DNA of 64,000 nt, taken from NCBI GenBank assembly GCA_964613615.1, contig CAZTIB010000147.1:31910-95909 (forward strand), given 5' to 3'. This DNA is from J054 sp964613615 (GTDB taxonomy: Bacteria; Pseudomonadota; Gammaproteobacteria; Steroidobacterales; GCA-2729495). The notes beneath the pieces were generated by a model, which saw only the letters and a list, made by a program, of their open reading frames with translations, was not told the origin of the DNA and made no database searches. Both the position numbers and the translations under genes were made by a program. Below, piece by piece: positions 24,721 through 33,995 of this stretch. Position 1 is the stretch's first letter. The number at the start of each line of letters is the position of its first letter.

Positions 24721-25671
24721 ATGAAAATACTGCGCAGAATCGGCATCGGTTTCGTGGGCTTTCTCGCTGTGGCCTGGGTGGCACTCCTGGCGCTCGCCTA
24801 CTGGCCGTCCGGCATCGAGGAAGCACCGGCCAGGCAACTGGCCGGCCCGGACGATCGGTTCGTCACGTTCGATGGCCTGGAGCTGCGCTACCGGGAATAC
24901 GGGCAAGCGGGGCCGGACCGGCCAACGCTCGTGCTGATTCACGGCTTCGGCAACTCGCTGCAGTCTTTCCGGCTGGTGGCGCCACTGCTGGCGGACGACT
25001 ACCACGTGATTGCGGTCGACCTGCCGGGCTTCGGCCTGTCGGCCAAACCGGCGGACTTCGACTACCGGAACGCGAACCAGGCACGCGTGATGGGCGATTT
25101 CATTCGCGCGCTGGGACTCGATGACGTAATCGTGGGCGGCCATTCGCTGGGCGGTTCGATTGCACTGCGGGTTGCCGTCAGCGAACCGGAAGTGCGCGGC
25201 CTCGTGTTGATGAACCCGGGAATAATCAATTCGGGCGTGCCGGCCATTGCGCAGTATTACTTCTTCCCGATGCAGCGTCTTCTGGCCAAGCAGCTCGGCA
25301 AACGCGATTTCCGCGAAAGCATGATCAAAGGGTCTTTCATCAATCCCGATGTCATTACGGACGAGGTCATGGACAACCTGCAACGCGCGTCGCAGAGCGA
25401 GGGCTACCTGGCAGGCATGACCACGATGATGGGCCAGTACGAAGCGCCGGACGAGGAGCCGCTGCTGGCCGAGGCGCGCCTGCCGACGGTCATCGTCTGG
25501 GGCGAACTGGATCGTCGCAAGACGCCGGAAGAACTCGCGCGCCTGGAAGCCGGCCTGCCCAATGACCGCACGCTGAAGGTACCGGGCGTGGGCCACTACG
25601 TGCATGAAGAAGGCGCCGACGCGGTGGCCGCAGGCCTGGTGGACATGAAGGCTTTCCTGACTTCCGGATGA
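24721..25671 (+). CDS. Membrane-anchored alpha/beta hydrolase
   Basis: Protein of 316 aa with one N-terminal membrane helix (about 7-27) and a complete alpha/beta hydrolase domain. Oxyanion motif LVLIHGFGNSLQSF, nucleophile elbow GGHSLGGS (Ser), acid region VIVWGELDRRKTPEE and catalytic His in VPGVGHYVHEE are all present. The domain should face the periplasm. It overlaps the next gene by 4 nt (ATGA). Substrate is unknown; esters or lipids are plausible. A related hydrolase with the same layout lies at 41876-42844. Confidence 0.88.
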   Translation: MKILRRIGIGFVGFLAVAWVALLALAYWPSGIEEAPARQLAGPDDRFVTFDGLELRYREYGQAGPDRPTLVLIHGFGNSLQSFRLVAPLLADDYHVIAVDLPGFGLSAKPADFDYRNANQARVMGDFIRALGLDDVIVGGHSLGGSIALRVAVSEPEVRGLVLMNPGIINSGVPAIAQYYFFPMQRLLAKQLGKRDFRESMIKGSFINPDVITDEVMDNLQRASQSEGYLAGMTTMMGQYEAPDEEPLLAEARLPTVIVWGELDRRKTPEELARLEAGLPNDRTLKVPGVGHYVHEEGADAVAAGLVDMKAFLTSG

Positions 25672-26420
25672 GTATCCGGCCCGCGGAATACGCGGCACGG
25701 GGCCTGCTAGGCATCGGCACACCGCAGGCCAACCCCACCGTGGAAGCGGAAATGCTGGCCCTGCGGCCAGCGGGCGTCGGGCTCGTGACCGCGCGGCTGG
25801 TGTGCCTGGATCCCGACCCCAGGCGTCGGCTGCTCTCTTATATCGCTGACCTGGAGCAGACCCTCGAACGCTACGACTCACTGACGCTGGACGCCTTTGG
25901 TTTCGCGTGCACCGGCTCCACCTACCTGTACGGGTATGCGGAAGAACGCCAACTCGTGGCCCGCCTGCAGGACCGTTTTGGCTACCCGGTGGTGACCGCG
26001 GCTGCGGCCATTGAAGCGCGGCTCGGGGCATTGGACGCGGTAAAGATTGCCATCGTCGCACCGTACCCGGAGTGGCTGCTGAACCGTAGCGTTGAGTACT
26101 GGACCGACCGCGGTTTCCAGGTGCGGGCGGTCGGCCATGCGCAGCTGCCCAGCGAGAACCTGCACCGGATTTATGAACTAGTCAGCCAGCAAGCGCTGGA
26201 GGTCCTCGAAACGCTGGATCTGGCAGGGGTGGACGCGGTGTTGTTCAGCGGCACCGGGATGCCGTCGTTGCGTGCGATTCTCACCGCGCGGGCAGATACC
26301 GGCCTGCCGGCGGTGTCATCCAACCTGTGCCTGGCGGCCAGCCTGTTCGACACCATCGGCCTGGACGGGTCGGCTGCCACGCACCCGGAGACCTGGGCCG
26401 CACACGTCGACTCGTTGTAA
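25668..26420 (+). CDS. Asp/Glu racemase superfamily enzyme (maleate isomerase / arylmalonate decarboxylase-like)
   Basis: Cytoplasmic enzyme of 250 aa. It has the two-lobed pattern of the Asp/Glu racemase superfamily: LGIGTPQANPTVEAEMLAL, FACTGSTYLYG with a Cys near 79, and LFSGTGMPSLRAIL followed by PAVSSNLCLAASLF with a second Cys. Two active-site cysteines favour a racemase or cis-trans isomerase over the single-Cys arylmalonate decarboxylase. It is translationally coupled to the hydrolase gene. The exact substrate cannot be named. Confidence 0.8.
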   Translation: MSIRPAEYAARGLLGIGTPQANPTVEAEMLALRPAGVGLVTARLVCLDPDPRRRLLSYIADLEQTLERYDSLTLDAFGFACTGSTYLYGYAEERQLVARLQDRFGYPVVTAAAAIEARLGALDAVKIAIVAPYPEWLLNRSVEYWTDRGFQVRAVGHAQLPSENLHRIYELVSQQALEVLETLDLAGVDAVLFSGTGMPSLRAILTARADTGLPAVSSNLCLAASLFDTIGLDGSAATHPETWAAHVDSL

Positions 26421-26482
26421 GCAACACAGCAGACCGGTCAGGCGAGACCGTACATCCGCCGCGGCACGACGACGCGTGAATG

Positions 26483-27706
26483 TCAGCTCGATACCGAGGA
26501 ACTGGCCGGCGCCGCCGACTGCGGGTCCGGAATCTCGATAAACAGGAAGTAACAGCCCACGGCTGCGCAGAGTACGGCACCGCCGACCATCGGCGTCGCC
26601 GGCGACAGGTTGTAGATCGCACCACCAATGGCCGGGCCGAAGATCATGCCGAAGGCGGGTGCCGCGGCCAGCAGCCCGGCCACAGCACCCTGCTCGTTCG
26701 GCTCTACGTTGAGACTCGCCGCCGCGTTCAGCCCCGGCGTGGCCATTGCTACGGACAGGCCCATCAGCGCGAACACTGCGTAGAGCTGCCAGAGTTCGCT
26801 GGCCAGAACCAGCAGGACGAGAGACGCGGCGAACAGAAAGAACGAGTAGCGCAACAGGAAACGCGGGCTGAGCTTCCAGACCTGCATCACGACGATCTGC
26901 ACCACCATGGTGACCAGGGCCATGGACAGCAAGGCGAACATCGCCACCTGCGTGACGGCCTCGCGACCAGACACGCCGAAGCGGTCTTCGATGACAAACG
27001 GCGTGACCACCTGCACGCCAGTAAAGACCATGAACACCACGAACCAGCCAAGCAGGTACGGAAACACCCGGCTGTCGCCCACACGCAGCCGGGCGGCTTT
27101 TTCAATGTGCACATGACGCGGTGGTTCGGCGAGCGTGGCCAGGGTCACGGCCATGGCGACGAGGGCCAGCCCGGCGGCCGCATACATGGGCACTACGGCG
27201 CCGAAGCGCGCGAGCAGGCCACCGAAAGCGGGACCAATGACAGTACCGATGCCACCCGATGCGGCGATCAATGCCATGCCCTGCCCGCGGCCGGCGGCAT
27301 CGGTCGTATCGGCGACATAAGCCGTTGCAGCCGGCTGAATGGCAGCAGCCATCACGCCATAGACCAGCCGCGCGCCGAGCAGGATCAGGAACAGGGGCAT
27401 CGGCGCGAACCAGCCCCATAGCCCCGCCTGGATACCGAAGGCCAATCCGGCGTAACCCACCGCAAACCCCGCCATCCCCAGCAGGTAGACCGGCTTGCGC
27501 CCCATGGACTCGCTGGCGCGACCCCACAGTGGCGAACAGATCACGATGGCAACGTTCGACGCGGAGATCAGTACTCCGAACTGCCATTCCGCCAGACCGA
27601 TTTCCCGGGCCAGTGGGCCGAAGATGACGTACAGCAGGGACTGGCCCATGCCATAGGTCACGAGGCCAAACAGCAGGATCAGCCGGGCACGGGATGCGTC
27701 GATCAT
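26483..27706 (-). CDS. MFS transporter (multidrug-efflux type)
   Basis: Inner-membrane protein of 407 aa with 12 predicted helices. The loop motif GRASESMGRKPVYLLG and the antiporter-type motif IAASGGIGTVIGPAFGGLLA suggest a drug:H+ antiporter such as the TetA/Bcr-like group. A second glycine motif, AAAPAFGMIFGPAIGG, marks helix 11. It is convergent with the racemase-like gene and stands alone. Substrate unknown. Confidence 0.88.
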   Translation of the reverse strand: MIDASRARLILLFGLVTYGMGQSLLYVIFGPLAREIGLAEWQFGVLISASNVAIVICSPLWGRASESMGRKPVYLLGMAGFAVGYAGLAFGIQAGLWGWFAPMPLFLILLGARLVYGVMAAAIQPAATAYVADTTDAAGRGQGMALIAASGGIGTVIGPAFGGLLARFGAVVPMYAAAGLALVAMAVTLATLAEPPRHVHIEKAARLRVGDSRVFPYLLGWFVVFMVFTGVQVVTPFVIEDRFGVSGREAVTQVAMFALLSMALVTMVVQIVVMQVWKLSPRFLLRYSFFLFAASLVLLVLASELWQLYAVFALMGLSVAMATPGLNAAASLNVEPNEQGAVAGLLAAAPAFGMIFGPAIGGAIYNLSPATPMVGGAVLCAAVGCYFLFIEIPDPQSAAPASSSVSS

Positions 27707-27865
27707 GTTAGTGGGCCAACGAAAGATAAGCAGAAGCCGCGCGCAGCGGCCACGGCGGGTGCGTTCGACTTGCGCCCGGCCGCGGGGGCGGGACTATAGC
27801 AGATCTACCTGTGCACCTTTTTCCGCACTATCATTGCCCGCTTATCCACCCCTTGAGCTCGACCC

Positions 27866-28099
27866 ATGGCCATTCAGCGACTCGCATTCGTCTTCGACGC
27901 CGGCACCTTCGCAGTGATGAAGTCGCTGCTGGAAAGCGAAGGCGTGCGGGTGCTGGATCTCGCCTATGGCGGCCACGTGGCCATCGCCGGCGCCGACCAG
28001 GGCTACTACATAGAGGTGCTGGACGAAGACCGGGAGCTGGGGGCGGAGCTGCTCCGCGAACACGGCTTCGACAAGTACCTGGTCTCAAAACCTGCCTGA
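27866..28099 (+). CDS. Small DUF2007-like protein
   Basis: Protein of 77 aa. The pattern 'TFAVMKSLLESEGVRVLDL...YYIEVLDEDRELGAELLREHGF' resembles DUF2007 (putative signal-transducing) proteins, which have one beta-alpha-beta domain. A related N-terminal segment precedes the rhomboid membrane domain at 31077. It is cytoplasmic, without a signal. It stands alone between a divergent MFS gene and a convergent WYL regulator. Confidence 0.75.
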   Translation: MAIQRLAFVFDAGTFAVMKSLLESEGVRVLDLAYGGHVAIAGADQGYYIEVLDEDRELGAELLREHGFDKYLVSKPA

Positions 28100-28112
28100 C
28101 AAGCCCGGACGC

Positions 28113-29087
28113 TCAGTCGCGATAAAGTTTGCGCACCTGGTCCAACTGCGTGCGCACCTGCTCGCGCAGCACCGCCGGCGCCAGTACCTGCACGTCGGGT
28201 CCGTACTTCAGGATATCCATGATCAGCTCGCGCGGATCGGAGTAAGGCACCTTCAGCACATAGGCGCCATCCAGTTCGTACTGGCCATCCTGCTCCGGAT
28301 GCCAGACCTCACGGGACACCCAGCGCGCGCGCAGTGGTGAAAAACGCAGCACGGCCGTGTGTGCGGCGCGGCCGGAAAAAATGCCGAAACCGGCACCGAG
28401 GTGCTCGTCCAGCGTTTCGTCCTTGATTTCGCGGGCCCGCTTGCCCAGCACCACGGCGTTACCAATTGCGTCTACGGAAAAAGTGCGCAGGCCCTGGCGC
28501 AGGTGACACCACGCGTCCAGGTACCAGTTGTCACGGTAAAACACCAGGCGTTGGGGCGATACGTCGCGGGTCAGCGTTTCGTTCGCTGCCCGCCGGAAAT
28601 GTTCGATACGCAAACGCCGGCGCGACAACAGCGCGGAAGAAATAGCCTGAAAGCTTTCCGGTTCGACGGGCCTGACGCCCATCTGCAAGATCCGGATGCG
28701 ACGCGTGAGGTCTTCGGCGCTGAAATCTCCGCTGTCGAGAATGCGGCGAATGCGCTCGCGCAGCGGCCGCACCTGGGCACCCAGCAGGCCAGGCTGCAGC
28801 CGCTCCAGCAGGTGTTCCATCGTGAGCAGCGCGTGCACTTCTTCGGCGCTGAACCAGAGCCCGGGCAGCTGGAACAGGTGGGCCTGCGGCGCATTTTCGT
28901 CGAGCCGGTAGGCGCCCCGGTCCCGCTCCCAGACAATCGGCATGTTGAAACGATCGCGCAGGTATTCGAGATCGCGCTTGAAGGTGGCGCGGGATACGCC
29001 GAGCTCGTCCAGAAAGTCGTCCCGGCTGACGAAGCGGCGCTGCGTCAGCAGGCGATGAATCTTGTAGAAACGCTCGGTCCGGTCCAC
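28113..29087 (-). CDS. WYL-domain transcriptional regulator
   Basis: Cytoplasmic regulator of 324 aa. The N-terminal winged HTH (about 1-62: ERFYKIHRLLTQRRFVSRDD, LGVSRATFKRDLEYLRDR) is DeoR-like. The WYL domain lies at about 140-245 (PQRLVFYRDNWYLDAWCHLR). A WCX-type C-terminal domain follows. Such proteins sense ligands, often nucleic-acid or nucleotide derived. The start is GTG at 29087. It follows the EVE gene by 12 nt and is probably co-transcribed with it. Confidence 0.9.
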   Translation of the reverse strand: MDRTERFYKIHRLLTQRRFVSRDDFLDELGVSRATFKRDLEYLRDRFNMPIVWERDRGAYRLDENAPQAHLFQLPGLWFSAEEVHALLTMEHLLERLQPGLLGAQVRPLRERIRRILDSGDFSAEDLTRRIRILQMGVRPVEPESFQAISSALLSRRRLRIEHFRRAANETLTRDVSPQRLVFYRDNWYLDAWCHLRQGLRTFSVDAIGNAVVLGKRAREIKDETLDEHLGAGFGIFSGRAAHTAVLRFSPLRARWVSREVWHPEQDGQYELDGAYVLKVPYSDPRELIMDILKYGPDVQVLAPAVLREQVRTQLDQVRKLYRD

Positions 29088-29099
29088 ACGCGCCCCCGG

Positions 29100-29552
29100 T
29101 TACTCCAGCCCGAGGATGAATGCCCAGTCCGCGTCGGTCACGGGCATCACCGACAAGCGGTTGCCGCGGCGGACCAGGGGCAGTTCGCCCAGCTCGGGAT
29201 GGGCCTTCAGCTCGGCCAGCGTGATCGTGCGCTTCAGCTTGCGCTTGTAGGCCACGTCCACCATCAGCCAGCGCGGCTCGTCCGGGTCGCTCTTCGGGTC
29301 GTAGTACTTCGACTGCGGGTCGAACTGGGTGTGATCGGGATAAGCCTCGCGGACGATGCGCATCACACCGACGATACCCGGCTCGGCACAATTCGAATGA
29401 TAAAAAAACGCCAGGTCGCCCTTGCGCATGTCGTCGCGCATCATGTTTCGCACCTGGTAGTTGCGCACACCGTCCCAGCACTCGCGGCGGTCGCGTTTCA
29501 GGTCCTCGATTCCGTAGACGTCCGGCTCGGACTTCATCAGCCAGTGGGCCAC
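29100..29552 (-). CDS. EVE domain protein
   Basis: Protein of 150 aa with an EVE (PUA-like) domain, expected to bind modified nucleobases in DNA or RNA. It starts M(GTG)AHWLMKSEPDVYGIEDL, the usual family N-terminus, and continues NMMRDDMRKGDLAFFYHSN and PGIVGVMRIVREAYPD. The GTG at 29552 was chosen because it gives the conserved WLMKSEP start and has AAAGGA 5 nt upstream. A later ATG at 29537 would cut the domain. Confidence 0.9.
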   Translation of the reverse strand: MAHWLMKSEPDVYGIEDLKRDRRECWDGVRNYQVRNMMRDDMRKGDLAFFYHSNCAEPGIVGVMRIVREAYPDHTQFDPQSKYYDPKSDPDEPRWLMVDVAYKRKLKRTITLAELKAHPELGELPLVRRGNRLSVMPVTDADWAFILGLE

Positions 29553-29599
29553 GCGGGTCCTTTTTTCGATGACGGACGGGAGATAGTAACCTAGGGGCA

Positions 29600-30199
29600 A
29601 TGGGGGGGTGGACGAGCTTGCAAAGCCTGAACGACGTGATGTTGCGCTTCTCGCGCTCATGGCCGCTGTTCCTGCTGGCAGCCGTGGTCACCTTCGGGTC
29701 ACTTTACCTGTTCACCGGGGTCATCGGGCCGCGCTTCGCAGAATTGTCCGGCGGGCACCTGCCCTTCGACCTGCAGAACTCGCTGACCGTGGACCAAGTG
29801 TACGAGCAGCTCCCGGGCTACCCGCAGGACGCGCGAAAACTTTATTACCTTTTCTCGGCCATCGATTTCGCCTTTCCGCTGTTCGCCAGCCTGTTCCTGG
29901 CGGCGATCGCCGCGTTCTCGCTCCGGTACTTGTGGCCCGCGGGCTACGACTGGTTTACCGAGCGGCGCCTGTGGGTGTTGTTGCTGCTGCCAGCGCTCTT
30001 CGACTGGACCGAGAATGTGTTCGCGCTGTCGGTGATCACCGCCCACGGTCATGAATTGCGCAGCGCCGCGGCGATGATGATCTATGCCAAGCTGGGCAAG
30101 CTGTCCCTGACGGTGTTGGCGCAACTGCTGTCGTTCGCCCTGCTATTGCTGGCGGCTATCAAGTGGCTCAGCATCAGGTTGGCAGGCAAGAACGCCTAA
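29600..30199 (+). CDS. Hypothetical four-helix membrane protein
   Basis: Protein of 199 aa with about four transmembrane helices, near residues 22-40, 85-110, 122-145 and 165-190. The loop between helices 1 and 2 (about 45 residues) carries QNSLTVDQVYEQLPGYPQ. LPALFDWTENVFAL holds charged residues inside a helix. No family is recognised with confidence. It is divergent from the EVE gene and its stop overlaps the convergent rhomboid gene by 4 nt. Confidence 0.72.
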   Translation: MGGWTSLQSLNDVMLRFSRSWPLFLLAAVVTFGSLYLFTGVIGPRFAELSGGHLPFDLQNSLTVDQVYEQLPGYPQDARKLYYLFSAIDFAFPLFASLFLAAIAAFSLRYLWPAGYDWFTERRLWVLLLLPALFDWTENVFALSVITAHGHELRSAAAMMIYAKLGKLSLTVLAQLLSFALLLLAAIKWLSIRLAGKNA

Positions 30200-31077
30200 A
30201 GGGCAACGTGCCGTGACAGCGCCAGTGCCCAGGCCCCAGTCACTACACCCAGGGCAATCAGTCCGGTTACCCACTGCAGGAAGCCGTCACGCGGCCCCGG
30301 ATCTGGAATCCGCCCGAGCGGAATGCCGAACAGCAGACCCGCAACGAACCCGGTCAGGTGGGCAACGATGTCCGTACTGGCATCACCCGTTCCCAACCAC
30401 GCCAGCACCCACAGACCGCCGACGATGGGGCCCCACCGACGCGCCCAGGTTTCCTGTTTGACGCGGCCGGGGACCGAGAAATAGGCCGCCAGCAGCCCCA
30501 GGGCAGCAAACACTGCGGTCGATGCGCCTACAGAGAGATGTGAGGGGCCCTGGACCAGTGAATTCATCCAGTTGCCGCCGGCGCCGGCGAGCAGGATGGC
30601 CAGCCAGGCGACGCCACCACCCAATTGACGTGACAGCAGCGCCGCGAAAAATGCGCCGAAGACAAGATTGCTCGCCAGGTGCCAGACATCTCGGTGCAGC
30701 GTGAGGGCAGTGACGGTTCGCCAGTACTCACCGGCGCGGATTGCAGTCACGTCGACCCGCCCGGCGACTGCCCAGTCCACACCGAATTCCTGTCTTGCCT
30801 GGAGCAGGTACACGCAAAGCAATACCGTTACGTAGGCCAACACGCCAAGCTTGGCGCCACCACGCAACGGAGACAGCTTGAGCGGCGAAGTCGAGGAACG
30901 TTGCTCCTGCTCGTAGAGAGTGATTTGCCTGCGCGCCTCATTCGCCGCGCTCTCGTCGACCAGCAGACACCAGCCCCACCACGTCCGCTCTACGACATAG
31001 TCGATGTCCATCGCGGCCAGGACCAGCGACCGTTCCATGCAGTCTCGACTGCGCAATGAGCGATGCACGATAACCAT
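30196..31077 (-). CDS. Rhomboid family intramembrane serine protease
   Basis: Membrane protease of 293 aa. An N-terminal cytoplasmic segment (about 1-60, SLVLAAMDIDYVVER) resembles a DUF2007-like domain. Six or seven helices follow. Catalytic features are HRDVWHLASNLVFGAFFA (HxxxN region), LSVGASTAVFAALG (catalytic Ser in GAST instead of the common GASG) and DIVAHLTGFVAGLLFG (catalytic His). The enzyme should be active. It is monocistronic on the minus strand. Confidence 0.9.
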   Translation of the reverse strand: MVIVHRSLRSRDCMERSLVLAAMDIDYVVERTWWGWCLLVDESAANEARRQITLYEQEQRSSTSPLKLSPLRGGAKLGVLAYVTVLLCVYLLQARQEFGVDWAVAGRVDVTAIRAGEYWRTVTALTLHRDVWHLASNLVFGAFFAALLSRQLGGGVAWLAILLAGAGGNWMNSLVQGPSHLSVGASTAVFAALGLLAAYFSVPGRVKQETWARRWGPIVGGLWVLAWLGTGDASTDIVAHLTGFVAGLLFGIPLGRIPDPGPRDGFLQWVTGLIALGVVTGAWALALSRHVAL

Positions 31078-31277
31078 TTGCTGACGGTGGCCTGAGAGAC
31101 GGCGACTGATTACCGGGGCGGAATCGGCCCAGTCGCCATCCCGTTATGTGCAGAAGCTGCAGGACAATGAGCCAGGACAGGCATCGATTGATTCATGGCG
31201 ACAAGGCGACGCAAATTGCCCACACGGTAGCCAAGAATTCATCTATAAAACAGATACTTATAAGATTCTTCCGGGCC

Positions 31278-32234
31278 TTAGCCCGGGTATTCGGCGACGC
31301 CGGCCAGGCAGCGGTTTGGCGCCTTGAAGCCGGTGTCGATGGTGCCGACGATTTCGCCGCTGTCGACATGCACCTTCACCACCGTGCCTTCCCAGATATT
31401 GCTGACCAGGCAGTGCTTGCCGTCGTGGCAGATCTCGATGTCGGACCACCCGTAGGTTTCCAGCGGGTAGCTCTTCAGCACCTTGCCGTCTTCGTCGAGC
31501 ATTTCCATGTAGTCGCCGCGGGTGATCAGCAGCCGGCCGTCGGGCAGGTACTTCACTGCGATCACCCAGACGCGATCCATGACGTCCTCACCCGGGTACG
31601 TCACCAGGTCGGGCATCTGCTTGTCATTGACCACGTCGTAGCGCATCAGCCGCTTGCCGGTTTCGGTGGCGTAGGTGATGAATTTCCCGCTCGGGTGGAG
31701 GCTGGAATGGGTGACGCCCTTGAACTGGGTCATGTCCGGTGCGCACTCGGTGTGGAAAACCTTCACGAGATTCCAGTCCTTGTCGTATTTGTAGACGTAA
31801 CCGAAACCCAGCACACCCTCGCCGGGAATGACCGGAAACTTTGTCGTCGTGCGGCTGGCGATCGGATTTTCCGGCCGCTTTTTTGCTTTCATGTGCTCGC
31901 CGAGAAACACGTTGCCGGCCTTGTCGAAACTCGCGCTGCGGTAGCAACGCGGCAGGAACTTGTCGCTGAGCGGCAGCTGCCGGCCGGTCTGCGAATCGAC
32001 GTGAATGACCACGAAATCGTTGAAGGCCCACAGAATGCCGTTGGGATCGAACTCCAGGCCGCCGACAAAGTGCTCGCCGCCTTCGGTCCACAGCTCGCCC
32101 TTGAAGTTCATGTTTTTGTCGTACTGCCAGATGCGGCCCTCACCCGCGTGATCGTCGTCCGGCACATTCAGCAACGTGCACGCGATGAAGATGTCGCCCT
32201 TCGCAAAGGGCTGCATCGTGGAATCCCTGGTCAT
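31278..32234 (-). CDS. SMP-30/gluconolactonase-like beta-propeller protein
   Basis: Protein of 318 aa made of repeated four-stranded blades: IWQYDKNMNFKGELWTEGG, GLEFDPNGILWAFND, GYVYKYDKDWNLVKVF, HSSLHPSGKFITYA, VKYLPDGRLLITRGDYMEML, CHDGKHCLVSNIWEGTVVKV. This fits an SMP-30/NHL-type propeller that could bind metal or a small molecule. No signal peptide is visible, unlike the secreted CbiX-like protein encoded 10 nt upstream. GAGAG lies 7 nt before the ATG. It is the last gene of the ABC-TetR-chelatase operon. Confidence 0.78.
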   Translation of the reverse strand: MTRDSTMQPFAKGDIFIACTLLNVPDDDHAGEGRIWQYDKNMNFKGELWTEGGEHFVGGLEFDPNGILWAFNDFVVIHVDSQTGRQLPLSDKFLPRCYRSASFDKAGNVFLGEHMKAKKRPENPIASRTTTKFPVIPGEGVLGFGYVYKYDKDWNLVKVFHTECAPDMTQFKGVTHSSLHPSGKFITYATETGKRLMRYDVVNDKQMPDLVTYPGEDVMDRVWVIAVKYLPDGRLLITRGDYMEMLDEDGKVLKSYPLETYGWSDIEICHDGKHCLVSNIWEGTVVKVHVDSGEIVGTIDTGFKAPNRCLAGVAEYPG

Positions 32235-32244
32235 GTTGTTTCTC

Positions 32245-33360
32245 TCAGTTGGTCTGTGCCAGCTGTTCGGTGGCGATTGCGGTCTCGATCACCGATTCGA
32301 TCCACGCAACGTACTTTGGATTCTCGGACATGCCCCTTTCGGCAAATACGTAGTCCAGCCCGCGCAGGTCCTGGCGAATGTGGGTCTGTACCCCGTGGCT
32401 GGCGGCCGCCAGCGCGACAACGACGGGTGTCTGGCCCTTCTTGTTGGCTTGCTTCACCCAGCGCCGCAACTTGCGGACGTTGGATTCGCGGATCGCCGGA
32501 ATCGCATCGTCCTGCAGATTGATGATCTTCACGTCCGCGAACTCGTTCTTCGCCGCGATGCGGTCGACGTGCACCTGCAGGATTTCGAGATCCGGGCCAT
32601 TGTCCTCGACGTCCTCGGGCCCGTGGCCGACGATGATCACGACTTCGTTCGCGGGATTCTCACTGACCTCCGTGGCATGGTCGTAGAGTATCTCGGTGAT
32701 GATCGGACTGTCACCGAAGTGGTCTGTCATCACAAATGTCGCGTCTGCCTGGACCTTCGGAACATCGAGATAGGTCGCTTCTTCGTCGTCGATGTCGAAG
32801 ATGTATTTCCACTGGCGGGTCAGCGTGTTGTACTCGGTGGTCGTGCCACTGGGCACCAGGACGATGGTGGTCGCGCCTCGCTGCTGCAGGTCTTCTACCG
32901 CCGACTGCAGGTGAGCGGATTGCATCATCGCCATGCCGAAGCCGATGGCGGTGGGCCAGCGCTCGGAGACCGGCGTGAGCGCCTCTTTCATCATGCCGTC
33001 GCTGTTCTCGCCCACGCCGTGGGAGAGGATCAGTACGCCGATGTCGCCCTGCATCGCGAGATCGCTCGCATACCACTCGTAGTTAGGTCCCATCGCAGAC
33101 ATGTTCAGGCTCAGTTCCATGTCCGTCATGCCGCGATAGAGGGCGATCTTCCGGCGCAGCGCATCCAGGGTGGCCTGGTCCATGTCATGCTTGACCTGGT
33201 AGCTCTCAAGTCGCTTGCCGTCGGCATCCATGTCGGGTACGCCGCCACCGTGCTGGTGATGATGCGCGTGCTCGTCCTGCGCCAGCGCCGGCGTGCCTGC
33301 CGTCAGCAGCAGCGCTGCCAGGCAAGAGGCACAAGACGGAATGAATCGTGATCTTTTCAT
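32245..33360 (-). CDS. Secreted His-rich CbiX-like (class II chelatase fold) protein
   Basis: Extracytoplasmic protein of 371 aa. Signal peptide MKRSRFIPSCASCLAALLLTAGTPALA is followed by the His cluster DEHAHHHQHGG. Two chelatase-like halves follow, with GVLILSHGVGENSD near 105-118 and NEVVIIVGHGPEDVEDN near 222-238, each keeping the His of the CbiX/SirB active-site strand. Residues near 90 read MGPNYEWY, shared with the paralogue at 10543-11709. GAGGAA lies 9 nt before the ATG at 33360; in-frame ATG 33369 and TTG 33381 (overlapping the tetR stop) are alternatives. The gene sits inside an ABC exporter/TetR operon, which argues for a role in metal or tetrapyrrole homeostasis. That role is inferred. 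Confidence 0.8.
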   Translation of the reverse strand: MKRSRFIPSCASCLAALLLTAGTPALAQDEHAHHHQHGGGVPDMDADGKRLESYQVKHDMDQATLDALRRKIALYRGMTDMELSLNMSAMGPNYEWYASDLAMQGDIGVLILSHGVGENSDGMMKEALTPVSERWPTAIGFGMAMMQSAHLQSAVEDLQQRGATTIVLVPSGTTTEYNTLTRQWKYIFDIDDEEATYLDVPKVQADATFVMTDHFGDSPIITEILYDHATEVSENPANEVVIIVGHGPEDVEDNGPDLEILQVHVDRIAAKNEFADVKIINLQDDAIPAIRESNVRKLRRWVKQANKKGQTPVVVALAAASHGVQTHIRQDLRGLDYVFAERGMSENPKYVAWIESVIETAIATEQLAQTN

Positions 33361-33377
33361 GGCTCTCATTTCCTCAA

Positions 33378-33995
33378 TCAACCAGGCGCGGGCGCAGTTT
33401 CACTGCCGCCCGCTGCCAGTACAGACTGCACGGAGCGCCGCAACTCGGCCATCACCTCGTCACCGCCACCGCTTTCCATCATTTTCGTCGCTGCCGCATT
33501 CAGCAGACTGCTGATCATGGCCGCGACCAGTTCGACATCCCGGCCACTGCCACCCAGCAGTTCGCTCACCGCACGTTTCAACACACCCGCCGCCGGCTCG
33601 TGGAGCTTGTGGATCTCCTGGCGAAACTCCGGCGAATGATCCCTCAGATTCTCCACCAGGCGTATTGCGCCGTGGCAGGACGTTGCCGCTATCTCCATCT
33701 GCACGTTGAGCCACGCATCGATGCGCTCACGCGCAGCCGGATATTCATCCTCCAGGGCACGGATACGCTCCAGTCCTGGGGACATGTCACGATGCAGGCA
33801 GGCCAGCAGTATGTGGTCCTTGCCCGGGTAGTAGCGGTACAGCGAGTTGCGCGCGAGCCCGACGCTCTGGGCAATGTCGCGCAACTCGGTGCCCGCATAG
33901 CCACGTGCTTCGAAGAGCACCATAGCAGCGTCCAGGATGCGCTGGTTCTGCGCCTCGACGTGGGCCTCGATGCTCTCTGCTTCAATGCGCGGCAT
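33378..33995 (-). CDS. TetR family transcriptional regulator
   Basis: Repressor of 205 aa. The N-terminal HTH lies at about 15-62 (RILDAAMVLFEARGYAGTEL, IAQSVGLARNSLYRYYPGKD). The ligand-binding helical domain fills the rest and contains Cys and His residues (ATSCHGAIRLVENLRDHS). The ATG at 33995 was chosen because the HTH begins just after it; the frame is open further upstream inside the ATPase gene. It overlaps the ATPase stop by 14 nt. A palindrome at the operon promoter (35860-35872) is its likely target. Confidence 0.92.
   Translation of the reverse strand: MPRIEAESIEAHVEAQNQRILDAAMVLFEARGYAGTELRDIAQSVGLARNSLYRYYPGKDHILLACLHRDMSPGLERIRALEDEYPAARERIDAWLNVQMEIAATSCHGAIRLVENLRDHSPEFRQEIHKLHEPAAGVLKRAVSELLGGSGRDVELVAAMISSLLNAAATKMMESGGGDEVMAELRRSVQSVLAAGGSETAPAPG

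Noticed and set aside
24718..26061. A 447-codon minus-strand open frame opposite the hydrolase and racemase-like genes
   Set aside because: Both plus-strand products have catalytic motifs and an ATGA overlap; the antisense frame crosses both.
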